Shown here: in pieces, positions 16,633 to 25,107 of the stretch | Layout of the letters: each line of letters begins with the position of its first letter | How positions within the stretch are numbered: the first letter of the stretch is position 1 | Assembly (NCBI RefSeq): GCF_019331695.1 | Contig: NZ_JAHBBI010000002.1 | Span: 1 to 64,000, forward strand | Length of the DNA: 64,000 nt | Source: Bifidobacterium pluvialisilvae | Lineage (GTDB): Bacteria > Actinomycetota > Actinomycetes > Actinomycetales > Bifidobacteriaceae | Direction: 5' to 3' | Made by a program: the position numbers and the translations under genes | The notes under the pieces: generated by a model | The model's database searches: none | What the model was told of the DNA's origin: nothing | The model's input: only the letters and a program-made list of their open reading frames with translations

Positions 16633-16707
16633 GTGTTCCTCCCTGTTTCTCTTGTTCCGTCGGCGAGGTCCTATCGGTTGACGATATCCGGTCGTTGCGA
16701 TATGTTC

Positions 16708-16732
16708 TAATGTAATTCTAAATATTACATTA
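16708..16732. promoter_or_regulatory. Probable Rrf2 operator
   Basis: TAATGTAAT (16708-16716), 7 spacer bases, ATTACATTA (16724-16732): a perfect 9-bp dyad of 25 bases overall. It lies in the divergent region between the Rrf2 regulator and the oxidoreductase, 76 bases from the former and 70 from the latter. Its AT-rich symmetric form suits Rrf2 sites. Control of both genes is inferred. Confidence 0.6.
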
Positions 16733-16801
16733 ATGGTCGGCAGGTTCGGAAAGACGAAGTGCCGGCAAAACACCGACAGTCGAGAAGGAAGGTGCGGCGA
16801 T

Positions 16802-17818
16802 ATGCGGGCGGCGCAGATTGGTCATTACGAGAAGGACACGACGACGGCGATCTCCGAAGTTGAGGTCCATGAGACTCCTTTGCCGGAGGCCGGGACTGGC
16901 GACGTGCTGGTCCGTGTGAAGGCAGCGGCCGTCAATCCTTTGGAGATTCTGACCATCACCGGCGGCGTCAAGCTGATACAGGACTATCCCATGCCGGTCA
17001 CGCTCGGCAACGAGTTGGCGGGCGTCGTGGAACAGGTCGGCAGCGGCGTCTCCGGTTTCGAACCCGGCGATCGCGTATACGCCCGCACGCCGATTGACCG
17101 GCCGGGCGCGCTCGCCGAATACGCGGCGGTGCCGGCCGACGCGCTCGCCCCCATGCCCGAGGGATACGACTTCGCCGAAGCCGCCACCATCCCGCTTACC
17201 GGGCTGACCGCCTGGCAGGCATTCATCGAGATTCTCGCCGTCAAACCGGGGCAAAGCGTCCTCATTCCCGGCGGCTCCGGCAGCTTTGGGCGCATGGCCG
17301 TGCCGATTGCCAAGGAGCTGGGGCTCGAGGTCGTCGTGACGGGCGGCGAGCGGGCCCGCGAGGAGATTCTTGCCCTCGGTGCCGACCGATACCTCGACTA
17401 CCGCAAGGAGGACTACTGGCGGTCCGACATCATGGTTGACTACGTCATCGACGCGCTGGGACCCGGCGAGTTCGACCGCGAACTGTCTGTGATTAAGCCG
17501 GGCGGCGCGCTGCTGAGCCTTCGTGGCGTGCCCAACAAGGCGTTCGCCAAACGCATGCGTCTGCCGTTCCTCAAACGCGCGCTGTTCTCACTGGCTGGGT
17601 CGAAGTTCGATGGAAAAGCCCGTTCGGAGGCCAAGCGGTACGACTTCATCTTCGTGCATGCCGATGGCGAGCAGCTGCGCCGCGTCACCGATATCGTCAA
17701 GCGCCGTGAGGTGAAACCCTCCGTCGACCCGCATGAATTCGGGCTTGATGATATTCGAGAGGCCCTGAAGCTCGTGGCCGACGGTCATCCGTCAGGCAAG
17801 GTCGTCGTCCGATTCTGA
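16802..17818 (+). CDS. NADPH-dependent zinc-less alcohol dehydrogenase/quinone oxidoreductase
   Basis: Medium-chain dehydrogenase/reductase, 338 residues, cytoplasmic. N-terminal GroES-like domain with TLGNELAGVVEQVG near 65, then the Rossmann domain with nucleotide motif IPGGSGSFGRMAVPIAKELG near 158. The structural and catalytic zinc cysteines of classical alcohol dehydrogenases are absent, so it groups with quinone or enone reductases. GAAGGAAGG lies before the ATG at 16802; upstream in-frame codons cross the operator. Being divergent from an Rrf2 regulator with a shared operator, it is probably induced by electrophiles or oxidants such as quinones. Substrate unknown. Confidence 0.85.
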   Translation: MRAAQIGHYEKDTTTAISEVEVHETPLPEAGTGDVLVRVKAAAVNPLEILTITGGVKLIQDYPMPVTLGNELAGVVEQVGSGVSGFEPGDRVYARTPIDRPGALAEYAAVPADALAPMPEGYDFAEAATIPLTGLTAWQAFIEILAVKPGQSVLIPGGSGSFGRMAVPIAKELGLEVVVTGGERAREEILALGADRYLDYRKEDYWRSDIMVDYVIDALGPGEFDRELSVIKPGGALLSLRGVPNKAFAKRMRLPFLKRALFSLAGSKFDGKARSEAKRYDFIFVHADGEQLRRVTDIVKRREVKPSVDPHEFGLDDIREALKLVADGHPSGKVVVRF

Positions 17819-17995
17819 ATAGGAGAGCCTGTCTGTCGGCCGCCATCGTCACCGGTGCGCGATCTGGCGGCGTACGTCGCCGGCAGGCATCCGTGCGTCT
17901 GCTGTCCATCGCATTACGCCGGAAGTTCAGAAGTCGCAGCGTTCATGTTGCTTCCCTGAATCATCCGGTGTGATGATGCTGGCTGGTTGTCGCCG

Positions 17996-18358
17996 TCACC
18001 GGCAGTTCGCAATGCCGGCCATGTAGTCGCGCAGGACGACCGCATGATTAATCAGTGGATTTTTGGCTGCGTATAGGAGCGTGACGGTCTCATGGGTCAG
18101 GATGATGTCGAGCAAGGATGCAACCGCTTCTGCATTGGCGTCCAATTCCTCCCGATACCGCTGGGAGAACTCCGAGAAACGTGCCGGGTCGTGCCCGAAC
18201 CATGTGCGAAGTTCGGACGATGGCGCGATGTCCTTCATCCACAGGTCAAGGGCGGCTCGCTGCCTGCTCATGCCACGCGGCCACAGGCGGTCCACCAGAA
18301 TCCTGTAGCCGTCGTCGGGTTCCGGCTCGTCATAGATGCGTTTCACCTTGATGTTCAT
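17996..18358 (-). CDS. DUF488 family protein
   Basis: Small cytoplasmic protein of 120 residues, the usual size of this group (YeaO-like). Diagnostic stretches: KRIYDEPEPDDGYRILVDRL, WPRGMSR, WFGHDPARF and TLLYAAKNP. The ATG at 18358 is chosen because homology begins right there; the frame is open upstream but those residues are not family-like, and the ribosome site (GGTAGG) is weak. Stands alone between the oxidoreductase and a tRNA. Function of the family is not established. Confidence 0.85.
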   Translation of the reverse strand: MNIKVKRIYDEPEPDDGYRILVDRLWPRGMSRQRAALDLWMKDIAPSSELRTWFGHDPARFSEFSQRYREELDANAEAVASLLDIILTHETVTLLYAAKNPLINHAVVLRDYMAGIANCR

Positions 18359-18595
18359 GCCTACCATCATCCGGGCGTGAGGCGAGTGAGTCAATACTTT
18401 GAGGGTTTCGCCCGCGGTCACGGACAGTGGGTGATGGCGTGAGTGCGTCCAGTGGCTCGAAAAACGCTCACGTAGACGCTCACGTATTGCGCGTGAAACA
18501 CGGTCGTGCACGGCTTGTCGACGGAATCATGGCACCGCCCGCCCAACAGCCGGAAAACACCGGAATTCCGCCGTTTCAGCGGCTTTTTGACAATG

Positions 18596-18626
18596 AAAAA
18601 GGGTTTCCGGAAATCTCCGGAAACCC
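18596..18626 (-). terminator. Terminator of tRNA-Ser
   Basis: GGGTTTCCGG (18601-18610) and CCGGAAACCC (18617-18626) form a 10-bp stem; on the minus strand the stem follows the tRNA CCA end by three bases and is trailed by TTTTTC. Confidence 0.8.
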
Positions 18627-18629
18627 TAC

Positions 18630-18717
18630 TGGCGGAGGATACGAGATTCGAACTCGTGAGGGCTTGCACCCAACACGCTTTCCAAGCGTGCGCCATAGAC
18701 CACTAGGCGAATCCTCC
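18630..18717 (-). tRNA. tRNA-Ser (anticodon GGA)
   Basis: Reads GGAGGATTCGCCTAGTGG at its 5' end on the minus strand. The 7-bp acceptor stem GGAGGAT/ATCCTCC, anticodon loop CTTGGAAAG with anticodon GGA, a long variable arm typical of class II tRNA-Ser, the T-arm GAGTTCGAATCTC and an encoded CCA are all present (88 bases including CCA). It decodes UCC and UCU. A terminator follows directly. Confidence 0.95.
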
Positions 18718-18998
18718 ACTGCGCAAAACTCATCACAAGTGATGAATTCAGGCAACTCGAATAGAATAGCATGAGGTTTGGGAAATGCCAATGCGGCGTG
18801 TTGTCGGCGTGTCGTGTGCAGTGGCCGGTTCACTCTTTTCATGGGGGCGCAAAGAGTGAACCGGAGTTTGCGCGAACGAACGCAGAATCAGCGGGACCCG
18901 CACACCTTGCGGACTTGTGTGCTCGATATTGTGCGTTTGCGATTCACTCTTTGGACCGGCCGAAAAAGAGTGAATCGCGCAATAACGCCGTCCGCCCG
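18718..18998. other. Gene-free region with twin hairpins
   Basis: No gene seen in 281 bases. Two related hairpins occupy 18825-18978 (separate entry). Start of tRNA-Ser transcription must lie at its left edge. Confidence 0.5.
18825..18978. repeat. Pair of related hairpins
   Basis: Hairpin A: CCGGTTCACTCTTT (18825-18838) with AAAGAGTGAACCGG (18851-18864), 14-bp perfect stem. Hairpin B: GCGATTCACTCTTT (18939-18952) with AAAGAGTGAATCGC (18965-18978), 14-bp perfect stem. Both share the core TTCACTCTTT and a 12-base loop but differ at the stem base with matching changes on both sides. Confidence 0.75.
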
Positions 18999-20147
18999 CT
19001 ACCGCAGTTCCCGGTTCGCCAGCGAAAGTGCCTCCTCATAGTTCGGGCATTCCGGTTCGCCGCCGAGGTTCCCGTCGGCCCGTTCCACGGCCAGAGCCGA
19101 CGCCGCATTGGCCACGCGCACCGCCTCCGTCAGCGAGGCCCCGCGCGCCAGCATCGCGCACAACGCGCCCGTGTGGCAGCTGCCCGCCGATTGCATGTGC
19201 ACGGCCTTCACCGCATGCCCCGGGATGTGCACGGCGCCGTCGCCGTCCGGTTCCCACAGCCATGCGCCGGTCGACCCCGTGCGTACGATCAGCGGCGCCT
19301 TGAGGATCTCTCCCACCATCTCGCACAGTTCCGGCATCGCGGCGTCCGTGTTGCCGTTCACCGTGATCGGCTCCGGCTCGGTGATCGGCGCTCCCAGACG
19401 GTGCGCGATGATGCGCGCCTCCTGCTTGTTGCACGACCAGATCGGCCGATCCAGCACCAGCGTCTCCAACAGCGACTCGTTCACATGCTGCATCAGCGCG
19501 CCGGTGGGGTTGAACACCATCTGATAGCGCCGATGCCCGTTGGTCGCCACGCCGTCACCGACCACGCCGTCACCGACCGCACTGCCGCCGCCGTCATCGC
19601 CGCCGTCTCTCATGAGACCCAGCGCCCCGGCCGGATAGTCGTTCCAATGCTCGTCCTCGCGCCGCAGGAATGCGTACACGGCGCTCGCCGTGCGGTTCGT
19701 CAGCGTGTTGCCGCTGATGTGCACCACGTCATGCGACCGCGGCCGTATCATGTCGAACGCGTCGGGATTGCCGTGCGCTTCCGCGCCGAACGTGGCGATC
19801 AGCGTCTTGCGCCGTCCGCCGTCGCTGAGCAGCACGCGGAATCCGGAGTCCTCGTCGAGCCGGTCCAGTCCCGTATGTGTGATGCCTTCGGTCGCCATCG
19901 CCTTGCGGATGATCGACCCCCATACGCCGTTGCCTACGATGCCCGCATGCTCGGCCGCCGCGCCCATGCGGCTCGCGGCCTTGAGCAGTGCGAATCCTCC
20001 GCCCACGTCGAGATTATGGTGTTCCGAGAGCGCGTACCCGCCGGGGTGGGGGATGGCGTTCACCCCCATGTTGATGGTGACGAAGATCTCGCTCAATGAG
20101 ATTACCGAACCGGTTGCCGGGTTCGGTTGCGTGATGGTGTACGACAT
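18999..20147 (-). CDS. PfkB-family carbohydrate kinase-like protein with altered active site
   Basis: Ribokinase-fold protein of 382 residues, longer than the usual 300-320. The start of the fold shows [29 protein letters not shown], typical of ribokinase/fructokinase, and [13 protein letters not shown] aligns with the nucleotide-binding strand. The anion-hole and catalytic motif, normally GAGD, reads GSCH (322-325), so the catalytic Asp is replaced by His. A Gly/Asp-rich insertion lies around residues 180-200 ([13 protein letters not shown]). AGGAGG precedes the ATG. Either a kinase with unusual chemistry or an inactive sugar- or nucleoside-binding paralogue. Confidence 0.75.
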   Translation of the reverse strand: MSYTITQPNPATGSVISLSEIFVTINMGVNAIPHPGGYALSEHHNLDVGGGFALLKAASRMGAAAEHAGIVGNGVWGSIIRKAMATEGITHTGLDRLDEDSGFRVLLSDGGRRKTLIATFGAEAHGNPDAFDMIRPRSHDVVHISGNTLTNRTASAVYAFLRREDEHWNDYPAGALGLMRDGGDDGGGSAVGDGVVGDGVATNGHRRYQMVFNPTGALMQHVNESLLETLVLDRPIWSCNKQEARIIAHRLGAPITEPEPITVNGNTDAAMPELCEMVGEILKAPLIVRTGSTGAWLWEPDGDGAVHIPGHAVKAVHMQSAGSCHTGALCAMLARGASLTEAVRVANAASALAVERADGNLGGEPECPNYEEALSLANRELR

Positions 20148-20579
20148 GATTCCTCCTTTGGATCGTCAGGCTCGGGTGGCTGGTGCTGCGGTCGTCGTTC
20201 CTTTCGTCGTGGTCTTGGGGTCCGTCGATGCCATGACCGGTCGCATTCGAATCCCCTCCCGCATGTTCGCCGTTCGGATATTCCCCGCCGCGCATCGTTG
20301 CGCCGCTTGGAATACCCCGCGTTCGGCGGCGTCATGCCGCCGAAAACCCATGCGATTGGGGGAGAGAAGACAACCTCTATGGCGTGTTCTGTGATTTCCT
20401 TCGCCTGTTTCGATTCTATCGTCGGCACCCCCGAAGTCAATCAACATCAAGGACGATTGTGGCGGATTGCCGGTTCGGCGGAAAATATCGGACCACACGG
20501 TCTGCGACGCTACTATCATGGCAACCGTGGGGTTTCGCCAAGGTGCGGGGCCGAAAGTGTGTCAAGAAAGGTATTTGCA
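20148..20579. other. Long leader upstream of ugd
   Basis: 432 bases between divergent genes. The frame of ugd happens to stay open through it, but the translation is low in family similarity and rich in Arg and Ser, so I regard it as non-coding. A TACTAT box at 20510-20515 may be a -10 element for ugd; I cannot find a matching -35 with confidence. Confidence 0.4.
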
Positions 20580-21824
20580 ATGAAGATTGCCGTTGCCGGA
20601 ACCGGCTATGTCGGCCTGTCCGTGGCGCTGCTGCTGTCGCAGCACAATGAGGTGCATGCGCTCGATATCGTCCCCGAGAAGGTCGAGCTGCTCAATAATG
20701 GCAAGAGCCCGATCGTCGACAAGGAGATCACGGAGTTCCTGGACGGCAACACCTCGGGCGAACGTCCGCTGAACTTCACCGCCACGTTGGACGCCAAGCA
20801 GGCGTATACGGGCGCCGAGTTCGCCGTCGTGGCCACGCCGACGAACTACGATCCGCACAAGAACTATTTCGACACGTCCAGCGTCGAGGCCGCGATCGCC
20901 GCGATTCGCGAGGTCGATCCGACGGCCTGGATCGTCATCAAGTCCACGATTCCGGTCGGCTACACGCAGCAGCTGCGTGAGAAGCTCGGCGACAAGCGCA
21001 TCCTGTTCTCCCCGGAGTTCCTGCGCGAGGGCCATGCCCTGTACGACAACCTGCACCCGTCGCGCATCGTCGCCGGCGCCCCGCAGGACGACCCGGAGGC
21101 CGTGGAGGCCGCGAAGACCTTCGTGAACCTGCTTGCCCACGGCGCCGCCGAAGGCGAGACCGAGCGCACCAACCCGGACGGCTCGAAGGGCATCCCGCAG
21201 CTCGTGGTCGGCACCACCGAGGCCGAGGCCATCAAGCTGTTCGCCAACACGTATCTGGCGCTGCGCGTCGCCTACTTCAACGAGCTCGACACCTACGCCG
21301 AGAGCCGCGGCCTTTCCACCCGCGAGATCATCGACGGCGTCTGCCTCGACCCGCGCATCCGCAACGACTACAACAACCCGAGCTTCGGCTACGGCGGCTA
21401 CTGCCTGCCGAAGGACACCAAGCAGCTGCTCGCCAACTACTCCGACGTGCCGCAGAACCTCATCGGCGCCATCGTGGATGCGAACCGCACTCGCAAGGAC
21501 TTCATCGCCACCGAGATCGAGGAGCGCGTCAAGGGCGTGAAGAAGCCGGTCGTCGGCGTCTACCGTCTGACCATGAAGTCCGGTTCCGACAACTTCCGCC
21601 AGTCCGCCATCCAGGGCGTGATGAAGCGCATCAAGTCCCGTGGCATCGAAGTCGTCGTCTACGAGCCCACGCTTGATGACCCCGACTTCTTCGGCAGCGA
21701 GGTCACGCACGATCTCGAATCCTTCAAGCAGCGCGCCGACGTGATCGTCGCCAACCGTTGGAATGCCGACCTCGCCGACGTCGAGGACAAGGTCTACACC
21801 CGCGACCTCTTCAAGCGCGACTAG
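20580..21824 (+). CDS. ugd: UDP-glucose 6-dehydrogenase
   Basis: Oxidises UDP-glucose to UDP-glucuronate with two NAD+, supplying acidic sugar for exopolysaccharide; cytoplasmic, 414 residues. N-terminal NAD motif GTGYVGLS (8-15), STIPVGYT, the catalytic-domain segment FSPEFLREG, and [13 protein letters not shown] with the catalytic nucleophile Cys275. AAGAAAGG lies seven bases ahead of the ATG. Monocistronic, closed by two hairpins of which the second is a clear terminator. Likely functionally tied to the polysaccharide region further along the window. Confidence 0.95.
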   Translation: MKIAVAGTGYVGLSVALLLSQHNEVHALDIVPEKVELLNNGKSPIVDKEITEFLDGNTSGERPLNFTATLDAKQAYTGAEFAVVATPTNYDPHKNYFDTSSVEAAIAAIREVDPTAWIVIKSTIPVGYTQQLREKLGDKRILFSPEFLREGHALYDNLHPSRIVAGAPQDDPEAVEAAKTFVNLLAHGAAEGETERTNPDGSKGIPQLVVGTTEAEAIKLFANTYLALRVAYFNELDTYAESRGLSTREIIDGVCLDPRIRNDYNNPSFGYGGYCLPKDTKQLLANYSDVPQNLIGAIVDANRTRKDFIATEIEERVKGVKKPVVGVYRLTMKSGSDNFRQSAIQGVMKRIKSRGIEVVVYEPTLDDPDFFGSEVTHDLESFKQRADVIVANRWNADLADVEDKVYTRDLFKRD

Positions 21825-21832
21825 TCCGACTG

Positions 21833-21856
21833 ATTCGGCCCCAGTTGGGGCCGAAT
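21833..21856 (+). other. Hairpin downstream of ugd
   Basis: ATTCGGCCCC (21833-21842) pairs with GGGGCCGAAT (21847-21856) around a 4-base loop, without a T-tract. Probably an mRNA 3'-end stabilising structure ahead of the real terminator. Confidence 0.45.
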
Positions 21857-21892
21857 GGTCCATATATCCGGAACATATCCGGAATCTATCCA

Positions 21893-21940
21893 CGGCTCCC
21901 CTCATGATTGCGATGATTGCGGGGAGCCATTTTTATTTTT
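21893..21940 (+). terminator. Intrinsic terminator of ugd
   Basis: GGCTCCCC (21893-21900) and GGGGAGCC (21921-21928) form an 8-bp stem followed by ATTTTTATTTTT. Its stem is the same as in the terminators after rfbB and rfbCD. Confidence 0.75.
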
Positions 21941-22060
21941 GCGTTGCGATTCATCAGATTTTGCATCGCGGTCCAGCGCAACGATAGCGGTTCCCTGATG
22001 GTGGCGAAGGCGTCGCCGTCTCGTGTCATGAGTCTTGGCGTATTCTGTATATCGGATTGC

Positions 22061-22080
22061 ATGGCGTTGCGCAATGCCAT
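22061..22080. promoter_or_regulatory. Operator of the LacI-family regulator (autoregulatory)
   Basis: ATGGCGTTGCGCAATGCCAT is a 20-bp palindrome with one mismatched pair, centred on TTGCGCAA, the kind of odd-centre-free CG palindrome used by LacI/GalR proteins. It lies 47 bases before the regulator start. The same core recurs at 23269-23276, 23482-23489 and 23504-23511. Confidence 0.6.
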
Positions 22081-22126
22081 GAGCCTTGGAAGCAGACCAA
22101 AAGAAAACGACGAGCGAGGTTATACG

Positions 22127-23137
22127 GTGGCGTCTCTTACTCAGGTTGCGAAGAAGGCGGGGGTCTCCCCCTCGACTGTCTCCCGATATGTCAAGGGGCA
22201 TCTGAGCATCAGGAACGAGACCGCCGCGAAGATTCAGCGTGCCGCGCAGTCGTTGGGATATGATTTGTCATCACGGGTTCCGGAGACCGACACCATCGCG
22301 CTCATCGTCCCCGAGCTCACCAATCCGTTCTATTCCGCGCTGAGCGCCGCATTGGCGAACAGCGCGCAGGCTGCGGGACGCATTCTGGAGGTCATGGTGT
22401 CAGGCCGGCAGGCAAGCCATGAGCTCAAACTGGTGGAGCATGTAGTGGATTCCGGCAGATTCGATGGGCTCATCTACGCCGGTATGCATCGCACCAATCG
22501 TGCGCTGAATCATCTCGCCTCGAGTCCGACGAAACTTGTCCTGCTTGATGAGGATGTGACCATACCGGCGTTGTCCCATCCAAATACGGTGACGGTCGAT
22601 AATTTCGCCGGTGCGTATCAGGCCACGTCTTATCTGATTTCGTTGGGTCACCGACGCATTGCCCATATCTCCGGTCCGGCCATGCTGAGCACGGCATCCG
22701 AACGTCTGCGCGGGTATAGGGCCGCGTTGGAGAACGCCGGTATCGAATTCGATTCCTCGCTGCTGTATTCGGGTCCCTATACCGAGGAATACGGCGCCAG
22801 CGTCTTTCCGTATCTGCTGCAGCATGACGACCGACCGACCGCCGTGTTCGCCGGGTCGGACATCGTGGCGATTGGCGTGCTGTCGGTGTGCAAGCAGTAT
22901 GGCATCCGTATTCCGGAGGACTTGTCGATTATCGGATGCGATGGCATCGCCATCGGCCAATGGCTGCGTCCGAGCCTGACGACGTTGGTGCAGCCGATTG
23001 AGGATATGGCGGATTGTGCGATCGGCTTGTTGACGCAGGGGGATGTCGGCATCGGATCCTCGGCGTCGAAGGGTGCGAACATCAAATTGCCGCTGTCGTT
23101 GACCATCCGTGAATCCGCTGCGGCCCTGCGTGGATGA
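22127..23137 (+). CDS. LacI/GalR family transcriptional regulator
   Basis: 336-residue DNA-binding regulator. Helix-turn-helix at the N-terminus: SLTQVAKKAGVSPSTVSRYV (3-22), followed by the hinge helix region, then a periplasmic-binding-protein-like ligand domain (IALIVPELTNPFYSALS, AVFAGSDIVAIGVL, LSIIGCDGIA). GTG at 22127 is chosen because GAGG lies seven bases upstream and the motif then begins at residue 3; the frame is open much further upstream but passes through a terminator and the operator. Its neighbours downstream are a ThuA-like amidotransferase, a peptidase and a permease whose promoter region carries the same palindrome, so it probably represses that group. Inducer unknown. Confidence 0.9.
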   Translation: MASLTQVAKKAGVSPSTVSRYVKGHLSIRNETAAKIQRAAQSLGYDLSSRVPETDTIALIVPELTNPFYSALSAALANSAQAAGRILEVMVSGRQASHELKLVEHVVDSGRFDGLIYAGMHRTNRALNHLASSPTKLVLLDEDVTIPALSHPNTVTVDNFAGAYQATSYLISLGHRRIAHISGPAMLSTASERLRGYRAALENAGIEFDSSLLYSGPYTEEYGASVFPYLLQHDDRPTAVFAGSDIVAIGVLSVCKQYGIRIPEDLSIIGCDGIAIGQWLRPSLTTLVQPIEDMADCAIGLLTQGDVGIGSSASKGANIKLPLSLTIRESAAALRG

Positions 23138-23268
23138 TTCATCGGGGCCGATGGCGGTCCGTGAGAGGCGGTGCCGGCTGGAGCGGCTGTCGTGATTGTT
23201 GTCGCTTGATGGTATGGCGGCCTTGCCATGCTCTGACATACGTGCCTTTCCTTGTTATGGATGAAACG

Positions 23269-23342
23269 TTGCGCAATGAAATTCCGTAACGGAAAACAAT
23301 GTTACGTGCGTGTTGCGTTAGATTGTGGGTAGACTTCATAGT
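23269..23342 (+). promoter_or_regulatory. Promoter and operator of the ThuA-like gene
   Basis: TTGCGCAA (23269-23276, in ACGTTGCGCAATG) matches the core of the regulator's own operator. A TTGCGT box (23313-23318) and TCATAG (23336-23341) with 17 bases between form a possible promoter. A half site GCGCAAC follows at about 23360. Confidence 0.45.
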
Positions 23343-23386
23343 AATTGATGCGCACCGTAGCGCAACAATTGATGAAGGAGGATGTC

Positions 23387-24133
23387 ATGGCAAACGTACT
23401 ATTGGCCGGGGAATCGTGGGTGAGCGACGTGGTCGACCACAAGGGGTTCGATCATTTCCCTCATACGCAGGTGCATATTGGTTGCGCAAAACTGCTGGAA
23501 GCGTTGCGCAACGCTGGTCATAATGTCACACACATGCGATCGCATGATGTGTCGACTGATTTCCCATACACCATCGATGAGCTTGATGCCTACGATGTGC
23601 TGATCTTGTCCGACGTCGGAGCCAACACGTTGCTGCTTTCACCGGAGGTGTTCGAGGAAGGACACCGCATGCCCAACCGTCTCAAGCTGATTCGCGACTG
23701 GGTTCGTGGCGGAGGCGGTCTTCTCATGGCCGGCGGCTATCTCTCGTTCCAAGGATTCCAAGGCATGGCCAACTATGCCGGAACGCCCGTCGAGGAAGCG
23801 CTTCCGGTGCGAATCGCGCATTGGGACGATCGCGTGGAGGCGCCGGAAGGCGTCAACCCCGAACTCACCGACGTCGTGCATCCGATCACCGAGGGATTGG
23901 ACCGGCAATGGCCTTTCGTATTGGGATATCAAAAGTTGGAGGCCGACGACGATGCCCAGGTTCTAGCCAGTGTCGAAGAAGACCCGATGCTGGTGACCAA
24001 GACGTTCGGCAAGGGCAGGTCCGTGGCCTTCGCATCCGACATCTCCCCGCATTGGGCGCCGGAGGAGTTCATGAACTGGCCGGGCTACCAGCGCCTGTTC
24101 GATGGCATCGTTTCATGGCTGGCGCAGGAATAG
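23387..24133 (+). CDS. ThuA-like/putative glutamine amidotransferase
   Basis: Cytoplasmic protein with a class I amidotransferase-like fold, 248 residues. It starts ANVLLAGESWV and carries the segments DVLILSDVGANTLLL, GGGLLMAGGYLSFQG, HPITEGLDRQWPFVLGY and GRSVAFASDISPHWAP, typical of DUF1355-type putative glutamine amidotransferases. No Cys-His-Glu triad is evident, so it may be a sugar- or nucleoside-processing relative like ThuA rather than an amidotransferase. AAGGAGG lies seven bases ahead of the ATG. Gene order and a shared palindrome place it under the LacI regulator. A perfect 16-bp palindrome with the operator core lies inside its coding region. Confidence 0.75.
   Translation: MANVLLAGESWVSDVVDHKGFDHFPHTQVHIGCAKLLEALRNAGHNVTHMRSHDVSTDFPYTIDELDAYDVLILSDVGANTLLLSPEVFEEGHRMPNRLKLIRDWVRGGGGLLMAGGYLSFQGFQGMANYAGTPVEEALPVRIAHWDDRVEAPEGVNPELTDVVHPITEGLDRQWPFVLGYQKLEADDDAQVLASVEEDPMLVTKTFGKGRSVAFASDISPHWAPEEFMNWPGYQRLFDGIVSWLAQE
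23500..23515. promoter_or_regulatory. Intragenic operator-like palindrome
   Basis: AGCGTTGCGCAACGCT is a perfect 16-bp palindrome with the TTGCGCAA core, within codons 38-43 of the ThuA-like gene. Another TTGCGCAA lies at 23482-23489. Possible auxiliary operators allowing DNA looping. Confidence 0.45.
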
Positions 24134-24151
24134 ACGGCGGAATCGAGGCTC

Positions 24152-25081
24152 ATGATGCTATCGAATGCGTATACGCAGGCCGGATACCATGCCGGCGAAT
24201 TCATCCATGACGGATACCGCACCTGGTACCGCGTGACTCCGGGCGCTGCGGGCCTGTCTTGCGGCAAAGCTCCGCTCGTCGTATTGCACGGCGGTCCCGG
24301 CGCGGGCCACGACTATCTTCTGCCCTATGCCGGTCTTGCCGCTTCCGGTCGAACGATTATTCATTACGATCAGGTCGGATGCGCGCGTTCCTCGCACTTC
24401 CCTCGCAGAGGGGAGGAGTTCTTCACCGTCGATCTGTTCGCCGATCAACTGCAGGCGCTGATTGAACATCTCGGATTGCGTGAATACCATGTGCTCGGGC
24501 ACTCATGGGGCGGTATGCTCGCCGTCGAACACGCCTTGAGGAACGGCATCGGCCACGGATTGCGCTCGCTTGTCATCGCCAGTGCCCCGGCGTCGATTCC
24601 CCTGTGGTCGCACACCGCCAGGAAACTGTGGGAATTGCAAAGCCCGGAGCAGCAGGAGGCATTGCGCGAAGCCGACCGTACCGGGGACTTCACGGCCCCG
24701 GCATTCATCGAGGCCAAGGACGAGTATTATCGCCGCCATCTTGGGGATTTCTCGCCGAAACCGGAATGCCTGGCCGTCTCGGACGCTGAATCCGAAAACG
24801 ACGGCCACACCTACGATGTGATGTGGGGGCCATATGAGTTCATGCCCACCGGGTCGTTGCACGATTGGGACCGCAGCGACGACGCCGCACGCATCACTGT
24901 CCCAACGTTGATTATCGCCGGCGAACACGATCAGGTCGACGCCGAAACCGTCGCGCCATTCATCAACGGCATCCCCGACGTCGAACAATGCTGGATCCCC
25001 GATGCCTCGCACGTGCCCCACCTCGAGAATCCCGAACCCACGCTTCGAGCCGTCTCCCAATTCCTCTCCCGCAACGATTGA
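24152..25081 (+). CDS. Proline iminopeptidase-like alpha/beta hydrolase
   Basis: Serine peptidase of the alpha/beta-hydrolase fold (S33 family), 309 residues, cytoplasmic. Oxyanion motif VVLHGGPGAGHD (near 46-57), nucleophile elbow GHSWGG with Ser118, catalytic Asp in IAGEHDQVDAE and His in DASHVPHLE. S33 prolyl aminopeptidases cut N-terminal proline from peptides. It starts 18 bases after the ThuA-like gene and 26 bases before an amino acid permease, suggesting joint uptake and processing of a peptide or amide compound. Confidence 0.85.
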   Translation: MMLSNAYTQAGYHAGEFIHDGYRTWYRVTPGAAGLSCGKAPLVVLHGGPGAGHDYLLPYAGLAASGRTIIHYDQVGCARSSHFPRRGEEFFTVDLFADQLQALIEHLGLREYHVLGHSWGGMLAVEHALRNGIGHGLRSLVIASAPASIPLWSHTARKLWELQSPEQQEALREADRTGDFTAPAFIEAKDEYYRRHLGDFSPKPECLAVSDAESENDGHTYDVMWGPYEFMPTGSLHDWDRSDDAARITVPTLIIAGEHDQVDAETVAPFINGIPDVEQCWIPDASHVPHLENPEPTLRAVSQFLSRND

Positions 25082-25107
25082 CTGCATGACAGCAGTAAGG
25101 AGTCATC

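Noticed and set aside
18427-18774. 115-aa plus-strand frame across tRNA-Ser
   Set aside because: Crosses a tRNA and its terminator; no ribosome site or similarity.
18825-18978. CRISPR-like pair of repeats
   Set aside because: Only two hairpins with differing stem bases and no cas genes.
20127-20579. N-terminal extension of ugd from 20127
   Set aside because: Ser/Arg-rich, not family-like, and AAGAAAGG directly precedes the ATG at 20580, from which the NAD motif is correctly spaced.
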